Assembly (NCBI GenBank): GCA_030840545.1
Contig: JAVEEH010000078.1
Coordinates: forward strand, 1 to 23,357
DNA: 23,357 nt
Reading direction: 5' to 3'
From: Frankiaceae bacterium
GTDB lineage: Bacteria; Actinomycetota; Actinomycetes; JAFAQI01
Each line of letters starts with the position of its first letter. The stretch's first letter is position 1. Below, piece by piece: positions 7,922-15,263 of the stretch. The notes under the pieces are model-generated. The model was not told the origin of the DNA and did no database searches. It saw nothing but the letters and a program-made list of their open reading frames with translations. The position numbers and the translations under genes were made by a program.

Positions 7922-9442
7922 ATGTCCACGACGACGACGATGATCGCGGGCCGCTACCGGCTGTCCGACCAGCTCGGCCGGGGCGGCATGGGCGTGGTCT
8001 GGCGCGCCTACGACGAGCTGTTGCAGCGCGAGGTGGCGGTCAAGGAGGTGCGCTTCCCGCCGGACGTGTCTGCCGGCGACCGGGACCGGTTGGCCGAACG
8101 GACGCTGCGGGAGGCGCGCGCCGTCGCGGCGATCGACACGTCCGCGGCCGTCCGCGTCTTCGACATCGTCGAGCAGGACGGACGTCCGTGGATCGTCATG
8201 GAGCTCGTCCGCGGCCGCACACTGACCGAGGTCTTGGGCGAGCGGTCGGTGCTGCCCTCACCCGAGGTCGCCCGGATCGGCCTGTGCCTGCTCGAGGCGC
8301 TCGAGGTGGCGCACCGCGCCGGTGTGCTGCACCGGGACGTGAAGCCGAGCAACGTCATCGTCGGTGACGACGGGCGCATCGCCCTCACCGACTTCGGCAT
8401 CGCCACCGTCGACGGTGAGTCCGGCGACACGACCACCGGCGTCGTGGTCGGCTCACCGTCCTACCTGGCCCCTGAACGCGCGATGGGGCTGGAGCCGTCG
8501 GCCGCTTCCGACCTGTGGTCGCTGGGCGCGACGTTGTGGACCGCGGCCGAGGGCCGACCGCCGTTCACCGGGCCGACGGCCGTCGCGGTGCTGCACGCGA
8601 TCACCACCAACGAGCCGCCGGAGTGCGGGCGCTGCACCGGCGCGCTCGCGGACGTCATCCGCGGCCTGATGGCTCCGGACCCGGCCGACCGGCCCGAGCC
8701 GGCCGAGGTGAAGACCGTGCTCGAGGAGGTCTGTCGCGAGTCGCGGTTGCAGGCGGCTCAGGAGACCCGCCCCGCCGACCCCTATCCCGCTGAGGGGCTG
8801 TCGGCGTCGTTCGACCGGACGACGTTGCTCGAGACGAGCGGCAACCCGGGGGACGGGCGCAGCTGGCCGCTGGCGGCGGCATTCGTCGCCGTTCTGCTGG
8901 TCAGTGCGGCCGTGCTGACCGCGGTGCTGCACGGCGGCTCCGGGCCCGCCAGCGGCCGGGCCGGCACGAAGTCTCCGCAGCACGCGTCCCGGACCAGCAC
9001 GCTGCCGGCCGGCTGGCAGCGCTATGCGCCGCCCAGCGGTGGCTGGTCGATCGGTGTGCCCAAGGGCTGGCAGCCGGTGTCCGAGGGCGACGGTGTCCGG
9101 CTGGTGGACCCGGCCGGCGGCCGATACGTCCAGGTTTCGACCAGATACCCGGCCGGGGCATCGGCCATCGGGGCCTGGCGGGCCCAGGAGTCGGCCTTCG
9201 CCTCGGCGCATGCGGCGTACCAGCGGTTGGGGCTCGCCACGGTCACGGTGGCCGGCGCACGCGACGCCGCCGACTGGGAGTTCACCTATGAAGACGGCGG
9301 CGCCGCCCTGCATGCGGTGGACCATGCGGTCGTCGTGGGGCGATGGGGTTATGCGGTGTTCTTCCAGACCCACACCGACCAGTGGAGCGCCTCGCAGGAC
9401 CTCAAGCGCGCCGTCGTCGCCAGCTTCCGGCCCGGGACCTGA
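7922..9442 (+). CDS. Transmembrane serine/threonine protein kinase (PknB-like catalytic domain)
   Basis: A 506-residue receptor-like kinase. The catalytic domain (11-270) is complete: glycine loop GRGGMG (19-24), Lys41 in AVKEV, HRDVKPSN (137-144) with catalytic Asp139, DFG (157-159) and APE (183-185). A threonine-rich activation loop (GDTTTG, 168-173) offers autophosphorylation sites. A juxtamembrane linker leads to one TM (about 316-336). The outer domain of about 145 residues (360-505) has no PASTA repeats; it is a Trp/Gly-rich fold (GWSIGVPKGWQPV, WEFTYEDGG) common in actinobacterial kinases, with unknown ligand. The start codon has only a weak GAGG 2 nt away; the internal ATG at 7940 is an alternative. 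The divergent lysozyme-like gene suggests an envelope theme (inference). Confidence 0.93.
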   Translation: MSTTTTMIAGRYRLSDQLGRGGMGVVWRAYDELLQREVAVKEVRFPPDVSAGDRDRLAERTLREARAVAAIDTSAAVRVFDIVEQDGRPWIVMELVRGRTLTEVLGERSVLPSPEVARIGLCLLEALEVAHRAGVLHRDVKPSNVIVGDDGRIALTDFGIATVDGESGDTTTGVVVGSPSYLAPERAMGLEPSAASDLWSLGATLWTAAEGRPPFTGPTAVAVLHAITTNEPPECGRCTGALADVIRGLMAPDPADRPEPAEVKTVLEEVCRESRLQAAQETRPADPYPAEGLSASFDRTTLLETSGNPGDGRSWPLAAAFVAVLLVSAAVLTAVLHGGSGPASGRAGTKSPQHASRTSTLPAGWQRYAPPSGGWSIGVPKGWQPVSEGDGVRLVDPAGGRYVQVSTRYPAGASAIGAWRAQESAFASAHAAYQRLGLATVTVAGARDAADWEFTYEDGGAALHAVDHAVVVGRWGYAVFFQTHTDQWSASQDLKRAVVASFRPGT

Positions 9443-9494
9443 CGCACGCACGACTCGCGGGCGACCCGCGCGCGCATTCAGCGCTGTTCGGCCT

Positions 9495-9500
9495 TAACAT
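9495..9500 (+). promoter_or_regulatory. -10-like hexamer, putative leaderless start for RsbW-like gene
   Basis: TAACAT, 7 nt before the ATG at 9508, with no Shine-Dalgarno in between. It lies 53 bp after the kinase stop codon, so the RsbW-like gene may have its own promoter. Confidence 0.55.
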
Positions 9501-9507
9501 CACGGCC

Positions 9508-10011
9508 ATGCCGACGGCGCAGCTCCGACTCCCGCCGGAGCCGGAGAGTGTCGGCGTCGCCCGGCGCATGTTGCGCGACCACCTCACCAGTTGGGGGATC
9601 GACGGGCTCGAGTTCCCGGCGAGCCAGGCGCTCACCGAGCTCGCCACCAATGCGGTGATCCACGCGCGGACCGACTTCGTGGTCACGGCGCAGTGGTCCG
9701 ACGACGTCCTGCGCGTCGGCGTGCACGACGACTCCCCGCGGCTCCCCGTGCAGCGTTCCTACGCAGTCGACGCCACCACTGGTCGTGGGCTGGCCCTGGT
9801 CGCACTGTTGTGCCGCTCATGGGGCGTCGAGCGAGACGGCACCGGCAAGCAGGTGTGGTTCGAGGTCACCACCGCTGCCGGTGCGGGCGCCGACGACGTC
9901 GACCTGGACCACCTGGACGCCGAGGCGCTGCTCGACGCATTCGCCGACGACGAGGACGACATCGCCACGTCGGACTCGAGCGGCCGGGCGCTGTTGGCGT
10001 GGGCTGCATGA
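9508..10011 (+). CDS. RsbW-type ATP-binding anti-sigma regulatory factor
   Basis: A 167-residue GHKL-fold (HATPase_c_2) protein. The N-box ELATNAVIH (44-52, with Glu44 and Asn48), G1-type DDSP (74-77) and G2-type TGRGLALV (91-98) are in the expected order, followed by KQVWFEV closing the fold. Family role: bind or phosphorylate STAS proteins and hold sigma factors or other targets. Residues 125-167 form an Asp/Ala-rich acidic tail not needed for the fold. The start is set by homology (MPTAQLRLPPEPESVGVARR) and by the upstream -10-like hexamer; frame-open sequence upstream overlaps the kinase gene and is not credible. It overlaps the next gene by 4 bp (ATGA). It might partner the STAS protein at 2133, but such families are multi-copy in actinobacteria. 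Confidence 0.9.
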   Translation: MPTAQLRLPPEPESVGVARRMLRDHLTSWGIDGLEFPASQALTELATNAVIHARTDFVVTAQWSDDVLRVGVHDDSPRLPVQRSYAVDATTGRGLALVALLCRSWGVERDGTGKQVWFEVTTAAGAGADDVDLDHLDAEALLDAFADDEDDIATSDSSGRALLAWAA

Positions 10012-10484
10012 CCGAACCTGACCTGGTCGATATCCACGTCAAGCGCGTGCCGGTGCGGTTGTGGCACGAGGCGCAAGAACACAGCGACGAGCTGCTGCGG
10101 GAGTTCCTGCTGATCGCGACGGAACGTAAGCGCAGCAAGGTCGACCACGATGTGCCGGAGCGATTGACGGCACTGATCGACGAGCTGTCCAACCAGTACG
10201 GCGGCTTCTCCGAGGCCAACGAGCAGCTGCTCGCGGACGCCGCCGCAGCCGGACAGGAAGAGATCGACCTCGACTACGCGATGCCCGCTGACATCGTCGA
10301 GGGTGTCCGGCATCTCGGCCAGATGCTCGACGAGGCCGATGAATACTGCCGGCGCGGCGAGCACCTGCTCACGCTGGCCACGCCCGAGGCACAGGTGGCG
10401 TTCCGCCGGTGGTTCCTCGACGAGTTCGTGCGCCAGATCGCCGGCGAACCGCCGCTCCCGTGGCCGGACTACGTCAGCCGCTGA
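10008..10484 (+). CDS. Conserved-looking protein of unknown function coupled to RsbW-like ATPase
   Basis: A 158-residue, probably cytosolic protein. It is strongly charged and mostly helical: residues 15-60 (RLWHEAQEHSDELLREFLLI onward) and 95-145 look like helix bundles, joined by a segment rich in Asp/Glu and Ala. It has one cysteine (Cys114), no TM and no signal peptide. The start overlaps the stop of the RsbW-like gene (ATGA), a sign of translational coupling, so it probably works with that ATPase. From memory I believe similar proteins sit beside RsbW-like ATPases in streptomycetes, but I cannot check this. I do not recognise a catalytic motif. The 3' end overlaps the convergent His-rich gene by 11 bp. 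Confidence 0.8.
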   Translation: MTEPDLVDIHVKRVPVRLWHEAQEHSDELLREFLLIATERKRSKVDHDVPERLTALIDELSNQYGGFSEANEQLLADAAAAGQEEIDLDYAMPADIVEGVRHLGQMLDEADEYCRRGEHLLTLATPEAQVAFRRWFLDEFVRQIAGEPPLPWPDYVSR

Positions 10485-11166
10485 CCGGCCCGGCGGAGTG
10501 ACTGCTGCCGGCTGACGCATGAGCCGACGCATGGGGCGTCGGCTTCGGGTGGGCGTGGGTCGTGGCCTGGCTGCCGTTGCTCTTGACCGGCGTCCCCTGG
10601 TGACCCGGTGTGCCCGGTGTCCCCTGCGAATGTGCGTGACACTTGGCCTGCGACGCGGCGGTGCAGAGCGTCTGGCCCTTCGGGACGTCGGTCGGCGCCG
10701 GGCTGTGCGCCAGCCGGGAGATCGTCGACCCCTGGCCTTGGCCCGTGCCGGTCGGGTCAGCTGGCTTCGCGTGGTTGCCGTTGCCGGTTGTTGTCTGGCT
10801 CGGGCTGTGCGCGTGTGCTCCGTGGGTGGGCTGCACCGTCCCGGGGTGGATGCGGGGCGTCTGGCTGTGGTGGGAGTGGCCCGAGCCCACGAGCGGCAAG
10901 GTGCCGGTGGCGGCCGCGGCCACGCCGGTCACCATGACCGCTCCGCCACCGAGCGCGGCGGCCATGAGCTTGAGGTTGGCGGTCGGCCGCAGCAGCCTGA
11001 GCTTGCGCACGGGCGGGTGGACGGCCCGGAATGCGGCCAGCGCGGCACGTTCACCCGGCAGCGGCGCCTCGGCCGGCGCCGTCGCCGCCATGAGCAGGCC
11101 GCCGACCAGCGGGTCCAGGTCCAGGTGATCGGTCATGTCACCTGTCCAACCGTCCAGCGGATCCAT
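10474..11166 (-). CDS. His-rich single-pass membrane protein, candidate anti-sigma factor
   Basis: A 230-residue protein directly after the sigma factor gene (4-nt gap between stop and start). Residues 1-60 are a short cytoplasmic region (DLDPLVGGLLMAATAPAEA), 65-94 a TM helix, and 95-230 an outside, disordered, Ser/Thr/Pro/Gly-rich domain with 17 histidines and two cysteines (168 and 176, in TLCTAASQAKCHAH). Gene order and topology match anti-sigma factors of ECF-type sigma factors, but there is no ZAS zinc motif (HxxxCxxC) and no recognisable anti-sigma domain, so the role is inferred. The His-rich outer domain could bind metal ions. The start at 11166 has AGGTG overlapping the sigma stop region; ATG at 11136, also preceded by AGGTGA, is the alternative. 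Confidence 0.75.
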   Translation of the reverse strand: MDPLDGWTGDMTDHLDLDPLVGGLLMAATAPAEAPLPGERAALAAFRAVHPPVRKLRLLRPTANLKLMAAALGGGAVMVTGVAAAATGTLPLVGSGHSHHSQTPRIHPGTVQPTHGAHAHSPSQTTTGNGNHAKPADPTGTGQGQGSTISRLAHSPAPTDVPKGQTLCTAASQAKCHAHSQGTPGTPGHQGTPVKSNGSQATTHAHPKPTPHASAHASAGSSHSAGPVSG

Positions 11167-11170
11167 GGCG

Positions 11171-11728
11171 TTACACCTGGTCCGCTCGGGAGCCGGCCCG
11201 CAGGATCGTCTCGAGGCGACGCAGACCGCGATGGGTGAGCACCCGCACAGCCCCCGGAGCCTTGCCGACCAGTGCCGCCGTCGAGGCGACGTCGAGGTCG
11301 GCGATGAACCGCAGCGCGATCACTTCGGCCTGGTCGGGAGGCAGCTGGGCGATCAGGTCAAGGGCGGACTCGGTGGTGACGATCTCGTCCACCGCCGCGG
11401 CGACGTCGTCCTCGGCCGGCCGGTCCGGGGGCTCGTAGGCCGAGACCCGCGGGCGCCGGCCCCGAGCCCGGCAGTCGTCCAGCCAGCGGTGCCGCGCGAT
11501 GCTCAGGATCCAGGCACGGAAGGCGCCCGGCTCGGCGCCGGAGAAGGTGTCGAGGCCGCGCACGACCTGAAGCCAGGTCTCCGCGGCCAGGTCCTCCGCC
11601 CGGTCGCGACTCACGACGGACAGATAGCGCAGCACGGCCGGCTGGCCGAGCCGAAACAGCACCGTGAACGCCGCGTCGTCGCCACGGTGCGCGGCGGCGA
11701 GTGTCTCCGCGAAGGTCGGCGTCGTCAT
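11171..11728 (-). CDS. ECF-type RNA polymerase sigma factor
   Basis: A 185-residue sigma-70-family protein with only regions 2 and 4. Region 2 spans about 18-88: DRAEDLAAETWLQVVRGLDTF (-10 recognition helix area) and AFRAWILSIARHRWLDDCRAR. Region 4 spans about 122-176: LIAQLPPDQAEVIALRFIADL and the helix-turn-helix AALVGKAPGAVRVLTHRGLRRL. There is no C-terminal SnoaL-like extension. I take ATG 11728 as the start because GACAAT lies 7 nt upstream; the ATG at 11737 adds only three residues. It is followed at 4 nt by the His-rich membrane protein, the likely anti-sigma factor. Auto-regulation cannot be judged because the target promoter is unknown. Confidence 0.92.
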   Translation of the reverse strand: MTTPTFAETLAAAHRGDDAAFTVLFRLGQPAVLRYLSVVSRDRAEDLAAETWLQVVRGLDTFSGAEPGAFRAWILSIARHRWLDDCRARGRRPRVSAYEPPDRPAEDDVAAAVDEIVTTESALDLIAQLPPDQAEVIALRFIADLDVASTAALVGKAPGAVRVLTHRGLRRLETILRAGSRADQV

Positions 11729-11735
11729 CCCGACC

Positions 11736-11741
11736 ATTGTC
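11736..11741 (-). promoter_or_regulatory. -10-like hexamer before the sigma factor gene
   Basis: GACAAT on the minus strand, 7 nt before the ATG at 11728, without a Shine-Dalgarno in the spacer. No GGAAC-type ECF -35 element is evident upstream, so this looks more like a housekeeping promoter. Confidence 0.45.
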
Positions 11742-11803
11742 GACCTGCCGACCCGCCTGCTGCAGCGCTTCGGTCATTGTTTCGCCGACTCGGTGGCATG
11801 GGC

Positions 11804-11809
11804 CAGACT
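11804..11809 (+). promoter_or_regulatory. -10-like hexamer, putative leaderless start for flavodoxin-like gene
   Basis: CAGACT, 6 nt before the GTG at 11816. It sits inside the N-terminal extension that would exist if the ATG at 11798 were used, which favours the GTG start. Confidence 0.4.
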
Positions 11810-11815
11810 CCCGTC

Positions 11816-12277
11816 GTGGCCAGACTGCTGGTGGTGCACCACACACCCTCACCCGCGACCCAAGAGCTGCTCGAGGCGGCCCTGTCCGGAGCCCGCGACC
11901 CCGACGCCAACGACGGGACGGTGGAGGTCGTCGTACGTCCCGCTCTGACCGCGTCCGTCGTCGACGCGCTCGAGGCGGATGGCTACCTGCTCGCGACGCC
12001 CGCCAACATCGGCTACATCTCCGGTGCCCTCAAGCACTTCTTCGACACCATCTACTACCCGTGCCTGGAAGCGACCCGCCGACGTCCCTACGCGGCGTGG
12101 GTGCACGGCAACCTCGACCAGTCCGGTGCGCTGCGGGCCATGGAGAGCATCACGACCGGGCTGCAGTGGCAGCCGGTCGCCCCGGTCCTGACCGTGACCG
12201 GCGCGCCGACGAAGGGCGACCTCGCGGCAGTCCGTGACCTGGCGGCCACGCTCGCCGCGACGCTCGGTTCGGCCTGA
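11816..12277 (+). CDS. Flavodoxin-like / NADPH-dependent FMN reductase family protein
   Basis: A 153-residue protein of the flavodoxin fold. It begins with a beta-strand, ARLLVVHHTPSPATQELLEA (2-21), the FMN-phosphate-binding loop position. The TPANIGYISGALKHFFD motif near 60-76 is the flavin/redox-partner signature (P-x-N/Y-x-G-x-x-S-G-x-L-K). Family role: cytosolic NAD(P)H- or flavin-dependent reductase of quinones, flavins or similar; substrate unknown. The start is debatable: GTG 11816 begins at the conserved strand and has an upstream -10-like hexamer, while ATG 11798 adds six residues (MGQTPV) with a poor ribosome-binding site. It is divergent from the sigma factor gene and convergent with the SppA-like gene, 27 bp away. 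Confidence 0.85.
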   Translation: MARLLVVHHTPSPATQELLEAALSGARDPDANDGTVEVVVRPALTASVVDALEADGYLLATPANIGYISGALKHFFDTIYYPCLEATRRRPYAAWVHGNLDQSGALRAMESITTGLQWQPVAPVLTVTGAPTKGDLAAVRDLAATLAATLGSA

Positions 12278-12304
12278 CCCCGCCGCCCGGGCATCCGGAC
12301 CGGC

Positions 12305-14017
12305 TCAGACGAGGCGGATCGACGGCATCGTGAGAGGCCCCGCGGCCGGCAGCCCGAGCGTCGCCGCAAGGTCGGCGAACGAGCCCCACCCCGAGGTCCA
12401 GACCGAGACGGCGACCGACGTCGAGGCCGCTGCGCGTGGGTCGTCGGTCGAGCGCGGCGGCTTCAGCCGTGCGATCGGCGGCACCGAGACCGCCGGCCGA
12501 ACGGGCGCGTCATCCGGCAGCCCGGCCCGCTGCCGAGCGAGCCCGACCGCATGACGCAACCCGCCGAGCTCGTCGACGAGTCCGTTGCCCTGCGCGTCCG
12601 CGCCCGTCCACACCCGACCACGGGCGACCTGGTGCACAGCCTCCGGCGTCATCCCACGCCCGTGCGCGACCTTGCCGGTGAAGTCGACGTAGACCCGGTC
12701 CAGCCACGCGTCCATGCGCTCCTGCTCGCCGCCGTCGAACGGCCGGTGCGTCGAGTACATCCGGGCGTGCTCGCCCCGCTGCACGCTGCCATAGCTGAGG
12801 CCGACCCGGTCGGTCAGACCAGTGGTCACGAACTTGCCGCCCAGCACCCCGATCGAACCGGTGAGCGTGCCCGGCTCGGCGACGATGACATCCGCCTGAC
12901 ATGCCACGTAATAGCCGCCGGAGCCGGCGAGGGCGCCCATCGAGACGATGACCGGCTTGCCCGCCGCACGGGCGCACTCAACCTCGCGACAGATCGAGTC
13001 GGAGGCAACCGCGGACCCGCCGGGGGAGTCGACGCGGAAGACGATGGCGCGGACCTTGTCGCTGCGCACCGCCGCGCGGATTGCGGCGGTGACGGTGTCA
13101 CTGCCCATGACCGGTCCCTGCAGGGGGGTACGACGGGAACGACCGGTGACGATGCCGCCGAAGCCTTCGACGAGTGCGACGCCGGGCTCGTTCTTGCTCC
13201 GCACCTGCTTGACCACGCGAGCGATCGGTGTCGTCGCCGGGGCCCAACGGTCCGCGAACAGCAGCTGCACGCTGCCGTCACCGTGCGTCCCGCCGGCGGT
13301 GCGTCGCACCGCGGTGTAGACCTCGTCGCGATAGCCGATCCGGTCGACGAGCCCCAGCTCCCTGGCCTCCTCGGCGAACAGCGGCGCTCGGTCGGCGGCG
13401 GCTTGGATGTCGTCGGTCGTGCGGCTGCGTGACTTCGCGACCGCTTCCACGACCTGCTCCCAGGCCGACTCGGTCAACCGGTCGGCGGCTTCGCGATGGG
13501 CTTCGCTGAACTCCTTCTGCACGAGCCGGTCGGCCGCGCTCTTGTATTCGTAACGCTGACCCATGAGCGGTTCGACACCGAGCTTGTCGAACACGCCGCG
13601 CAGGAACGTCACCTCGGCGGCGACGCCGAGCAGGTTGAGCTCACCGGTGGGTTGCAGCCACACCTCGCCGAACCCCGACGCGAGGAAGTAGGGCACCGTC
13701 GCATTGCCGGACTCGCCGAACGTGTCCGCCCACGCGACCGTCGGTTTGCCGCTCGCGGCGAACACCGCCACCGCATCGCGCAGCTCCTGCGCGCGCGCAA
13801 GCGGCATCGACGTGTCGCCGACCTTCGCGATGAGCCCGACCACGCGCGGGTCGTCGCCTGCCTCATGCAGCGCGCGGAGCACCGGCCGCAGCCGAGGCTT
13901 GCCCCGGCTGCGGAGCTTGGCGAGCGGGTCGTCCGGCTCGTGCTCGATGAGTGGATGGGTGAGATCCAGCTCGAGCAGCAGTGGTGGCTTCTTGCGGTTC
14001 AGGGGCAACGACGGCAT
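12305..14017 (-). CDS. sppA: Signal peptide peptidase SppA-like serine protease (protease IV, long form)
   Basis: A 570-residue S49-family protein with two tandem halves, like the E. coli long form. The catalytic lysine is in the first half, Lys159 in YEYKSAADRLVQKEF. The nucleophile is in the second half, Ser366 in MGALAGSGGYYVA. Ser/Lys therefore match the known dyad spacing. FRVDSPGGSAVAS (327-339) and TLTGSIGVLGGKF (384-396) are the usual oxyanion-side motifs. Family role: cleavage of remnant signal peptides in the membrane. Unlike E. coli SppA, I see no N-terminal TM helix; the chain starts MPSLPLNRKKPPLLLELDL, so membrane attachment would have to be peripheral. The C-terminal 80 residues are Pro/Ala-rich and variable. 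It ends a minus-strand run after the DapC-like and SDR genes; 22 bp separate it from the former, yet it has its own -10-like hexamer. Confidence 0.92.
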   Translation of the reverse strand: MPSLPLNRKKPPLLLELDLTHPLIEHEPDDPLAKLRSRGKPRLRPVLRALHEAGDDPRVVGLIAKVGDTSMPLARAQELRDAVAVFAASGKPTVAWADTFGESGNATVPYFLASGFGEVWLQPTGELNLLGVAAEVTFLRGVFDKLGVEPLMGQRYEYKSAADRLVQKEFSEAHREAADRLTESAWEQVVEAVAKSRSRTTDDIQAAADRAPLFAEEARELGLVDRIGYRDEVYTAVRRTAGGTHGDGSVQLLFADRWAPATTPIARVVKQVRSKNEPGVALVEGFGGIVTGRSRRTPLQGPVMGSDTVTAAIRAAVRSDKVRAIVFRVDSPGGSAVASDSICREVECARAAGKPVIVSMGALAGSGGYYVACQADVIVAEPGTLTGSIGVLGGKFVTTGLTDRVGLSYGSVQRGEHARMYSTHRPFDGGEQERMDAWLDRVYVDFTGKVAHGRGMTPEAVHQVARGRVWTGADAQGNGLVDELGGLRHAVGLARQRAGLPDDAPVRPAVSVPPIARLKPPRSTDDPRAAASTSVAVSVWTSGWGSFADLAATLGLPAAGPLTMPSIRLV

Positions 14018-14023
14018 GTCGCC

Positions 14024-14029
14024 ACCCTA
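14024..14029 (-). promoter_or_regulatory. -10-like hexamer, putative leaderless start for sppA
   Basis: TAGGGT on the minus strand, 6 nt before the ATG at 14017. It occupies the 22-bp gap after the aminotransferase stop, so sppA may also be transcribed separately from the genes upstream. Confidence 0.45.
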
Positions 14030-14039
14030 GGTTCTCCGG

Positions 14040-15251
14040 TCAGGCGCGGCGCCGTGCGGCATAGCTCACGAGCCGGTCGACGGCCTCGTCGAGCACGTCA
14101 TCGCGTTTGCAGAAGGCGAAGCGCACATACGGGCGGCCCACGTCGGCGTTGTCGCAGAACCCGCTCACCGGGATGCCGACGACGCCCGCCTCGTGCGGCA
14201 GCGACCGGGCGAACGCCTCACCGTCGTCGATGCCGAGCGGGCGGACGTCACCGATGACGAAGTAGGTGGCCTGCGGGATGTGCACGGTCAGCCCCACGGT
14301 CGCGAGCCCGTCCGCAAGCCGGTCGCGACGCAGCTGCAAGGACGATCGCAGCGCCTCGACCCACTCCATCTCGCGGAGCAGACCGTGCGCGACAGCGAGC
14401 TGCATGGCGCCGCTGTGGGTGAACGTCAGGAACTGTTTGACGGTCATCACCGCGCGCACCAGCGGGGCGGGAGCGCAGATCCAGCCGATCTTCCAGCCGG
14501 TGACGCTGAAGCTCTTGCCGGCACTCGACACCGACACGGTGCGTTCGCGCATGCCGGGCAGGGTGGCGATCGGCACGTGCCGGGTGTCATCGAAGGTGAG
14601 GTGCTCATAGACCTCGTCGGTGACGACGACGAGGTCGCGGTCGAGCGCGACGTCGGCCACGTGCTGCAGCTCCTCGACGGAGAGCGCGGTCCCGGTCGGG
14701 TTGTGCGGTGAGTTGAGCAGGATCAGCCGGGTTCGGTCGGTGACGGCGGCGCGCAGCTCATCGGGATCGAACGTGAACCTGCCGCCGACCTGCTCGGCGG
14801 CCGAGTGCACCGGGCGCAGCGAGACCGGTCGGCGAACAGCCCCGGCCAGCGCGATCGCGGCGGCGTAGGAGTCGTAGTAGGGCTCGAGGACGACGACCTC
14901 GTCGCCGATCTCGCACAGGGCGAGGATCGTCGCGCTGATGGCCTCGGTCGCGCCGACCGTGACGAGGATCTCGCCGTCAGGGTCGTAGGTGAGGCCATAG
15001 CGGGCCTTGCGATGCGCGGCGACAGCCTGCCGCAACGGTGGGAGCCCGGGGCCGGGTGGGTACTGGTTGAGCCCGCCGCGGATCGCTTCCACCGCCTGCT
15101 CCAACATCGCGTTGGGACCGTCGGTGTCCGGGAACCCCTGGCCCAGGTTGACCGCACCGGTCTGCTGCGCGAGTGCTGTCATCTCCGCGAAGATCGTCGT
15201 ACCGAACCCGCGCATCCGCTCGACCAGCGGCTCGGACAACGTGTGGCCCAT
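14040..15251 (-). CDS. Class I/II aminotransferase, DapC-like (N-succinyldiaminopimelate aminotransferase type)
   Basis: A 403-residue PLP enzyme of fold type I. PLP-binding residues are visible: SPHNPTG (181-187, Asn184), TDEVYEHL (211-218, Asp212 and Tyr215), the Schiff-base lysine Lys246 in SSAGKSFSVTGWK, and the C-terminal substrate-carboxylate motif YVRFAFCKRDDVLDEA. FAEMTALAQQTGAVNLGQGF and NQYPPGPGLPPLRQA near the N-terminus closely match my recollection of the M. tuberculosis protein annotated DapC (Rv0858c). That role, in lysine and meso-diaminopimelate synthesis, is plausible. The same subfamily also contains kynurenine and methionine aminotransferases, so substrate is not certain and I assign no symbol. 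It lies 12 bp after the SDR stop, with only a weak ribosome-binding site, so it probably shares the SDR transcript. Confidence 0.88.
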   Translation of the reverse strand: MGHTLSEPLVERMRGFGTTIFAEMTALAQQTGAVNLGQGFPDTDGPNAMLEQAVEAIRGGLNQYPPGPGLPPLRQAVAAHRKARYGLTYDPDGEILVTVGATEAISATILALCEIGDEVVVLEPYYDSYAAAIALAGAVRRPVSLRPVHSAAEQVGGRFTFDPDELRAAVTDRTRLILLNSPHNPTGTALSVEELQHVADVALDRDLVVVTDEVYEHLTFDDTRHVPIATLPGMRERTVSVSSAGKSFSVTGWKIGWICAPAPLVRAVMTVKQFLTFTHSGAMQLAVAHGLLREMEWVEALRSSLQLRRDRLADGLATVGLTVHIPQATYFVIGDVRPLGIDDGEAFARSLPHEAGVVGIPVSGFCDNADVGRPYVRFAFCKRDDVLDEAVDRLVSYAARRRA

Positions 15252-15263
15252 CGACGATCGCCG

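Noticed and set aside
8453..9451. 332-codon minus-strand frame opposite the kinase
   Set aside because: Shadow of the kinase gene, Arg/Gly-rich with no domain.
9343..9507. 55-codon extension of the RsbW-like frame into the kinase gene
   Set aside because: It overlaps the kinase 3' end in another frame and is not part of the GHKL fold; TAACAT at 9495 supports the ATG at 9508.
11135..11815. N-terminal extension of the flavodoxin-like frame across the sigma factor gene
   Set aside because: It is antisense to a clear sigma factor and has no family resemblance.
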